Positions 51,961 to 56,175 of a stretch of 56,175 nucleotides of DNA are shown piece by piece. This DNA is from Dehalococcoidia bacterium (lineage in GTDB: Bacteria > Chloroflexota > Dehalococcoidia > Lucifugimonadales > VXLM01), in contig VXLM01000094.1 in assembly GCA_009841605.1 (NCBI GenBank), positions 1 to 56,175 of the forward strand. Reading direction: 5' to 3'. The position numbers and the translations under genes are program-made. Every line of letters begins with the position of its first letter. Position 1 is the first letter of the stretch. A model generated the notes under the pieces. It was not told the DNA's origin. It was given only the letters and a program-made list of their open reading frames with translations, and ran no database searches.

Positions 51961-56175
<4,215 letters not shown>

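Overview
The window looks like a GC-rich chromosome segment of a free-living bacterium, most plausibly a marine Chloroflexota of the SAR202/Dehalococcoidia type. This is inferred from gene content (many DHDPS-family aldolases, Gfo/Idh/MocA and SDR dehydrogenases, an Ldh2 enzyme, a sulfatase-like hydrolase, a sialidase-like protein, PhyH and GMC oxidoreductases) and from dense intergenic palindromic repeats; no 16S gene is present, so the placement is not proven. There is no sign of prophage, insertion sequence or CRISPR.

Layout. 0-5.6 kb: catabolic dehydrogenases, a DHDPS-like aldolase coupled to an SDR, and a class V aminotransferase. 5.8-10 kb: the most striking locus. Two tandem thioredoxin-fold lipoproteins each carry an in-frame UGA in a W-U-P-D-C active site, followed by a conserved hairpin; they read as extracytoplasmic selenoproteins. 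The second is translationally coupled to a D-2-hydroxyacid dehydrogenase, which is coupled to a lipoprotein esterase. 10-21 kb: gamma-glutamyltransferase, DUF418 membrane protein, methyltransferase, histidine phosphatase, RidA-like protein, GNAT, glutaredoxin-like protein plus SDR, a sulfatase-like enzyme with Thr at the formylglycine site, and two tandem DHDPS paralogues. 21-29 kb: an MpaB-type haem oxygenase paired with an MMPL exporter, ilvD, a flippase-like membrane protein and rsmG. 28.9-33.5 kb: a TPP riboswitch in front of a sodium:solute symporter, a 2H phosphoesterase, a Fur-family regulator with a palindromic operator next to a nickel/cobalt permease, and a PhyH dioxygenase. 33.6-48.6 kb: purN with two Gfo/Idh/MocA genes, a sialidase-like protein, an orphan ABC solute-binding lipoprotein, two more DHDPS paralogues, a protease lipoprotein, a TIM-barrel isomerase, a PilX-like protein and a metallophosphatase. 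48.6-56 kb: apt, a GMC oxidoreductase with its small subunit, tRNA-Phe and tRNA-Gly, rpoB and the start of rpoC.

How the genes fit together. Most of the window encodes small operons of oxidoreductases, aldolases and isomerases suited to scavenging diverse organic acids and sugar derivatives, with exported binding and hydrolytic lipoproteins. Micronutrient handling shows up as selenium (the two selenoproteins), thiamine precursors (riboswitch plus symporter) and nickel (regulator plus permease). The selenocysteine machinery (selA, selB, selC, selD) is not in the window and must lie elsewhere if the interpretation is right.

Start sites were chosen from Shine-Dalgarno spacing, family length and whether the upstream part is intergenic repeat. 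Several family names rest on motif recognition by eye, without a database search.
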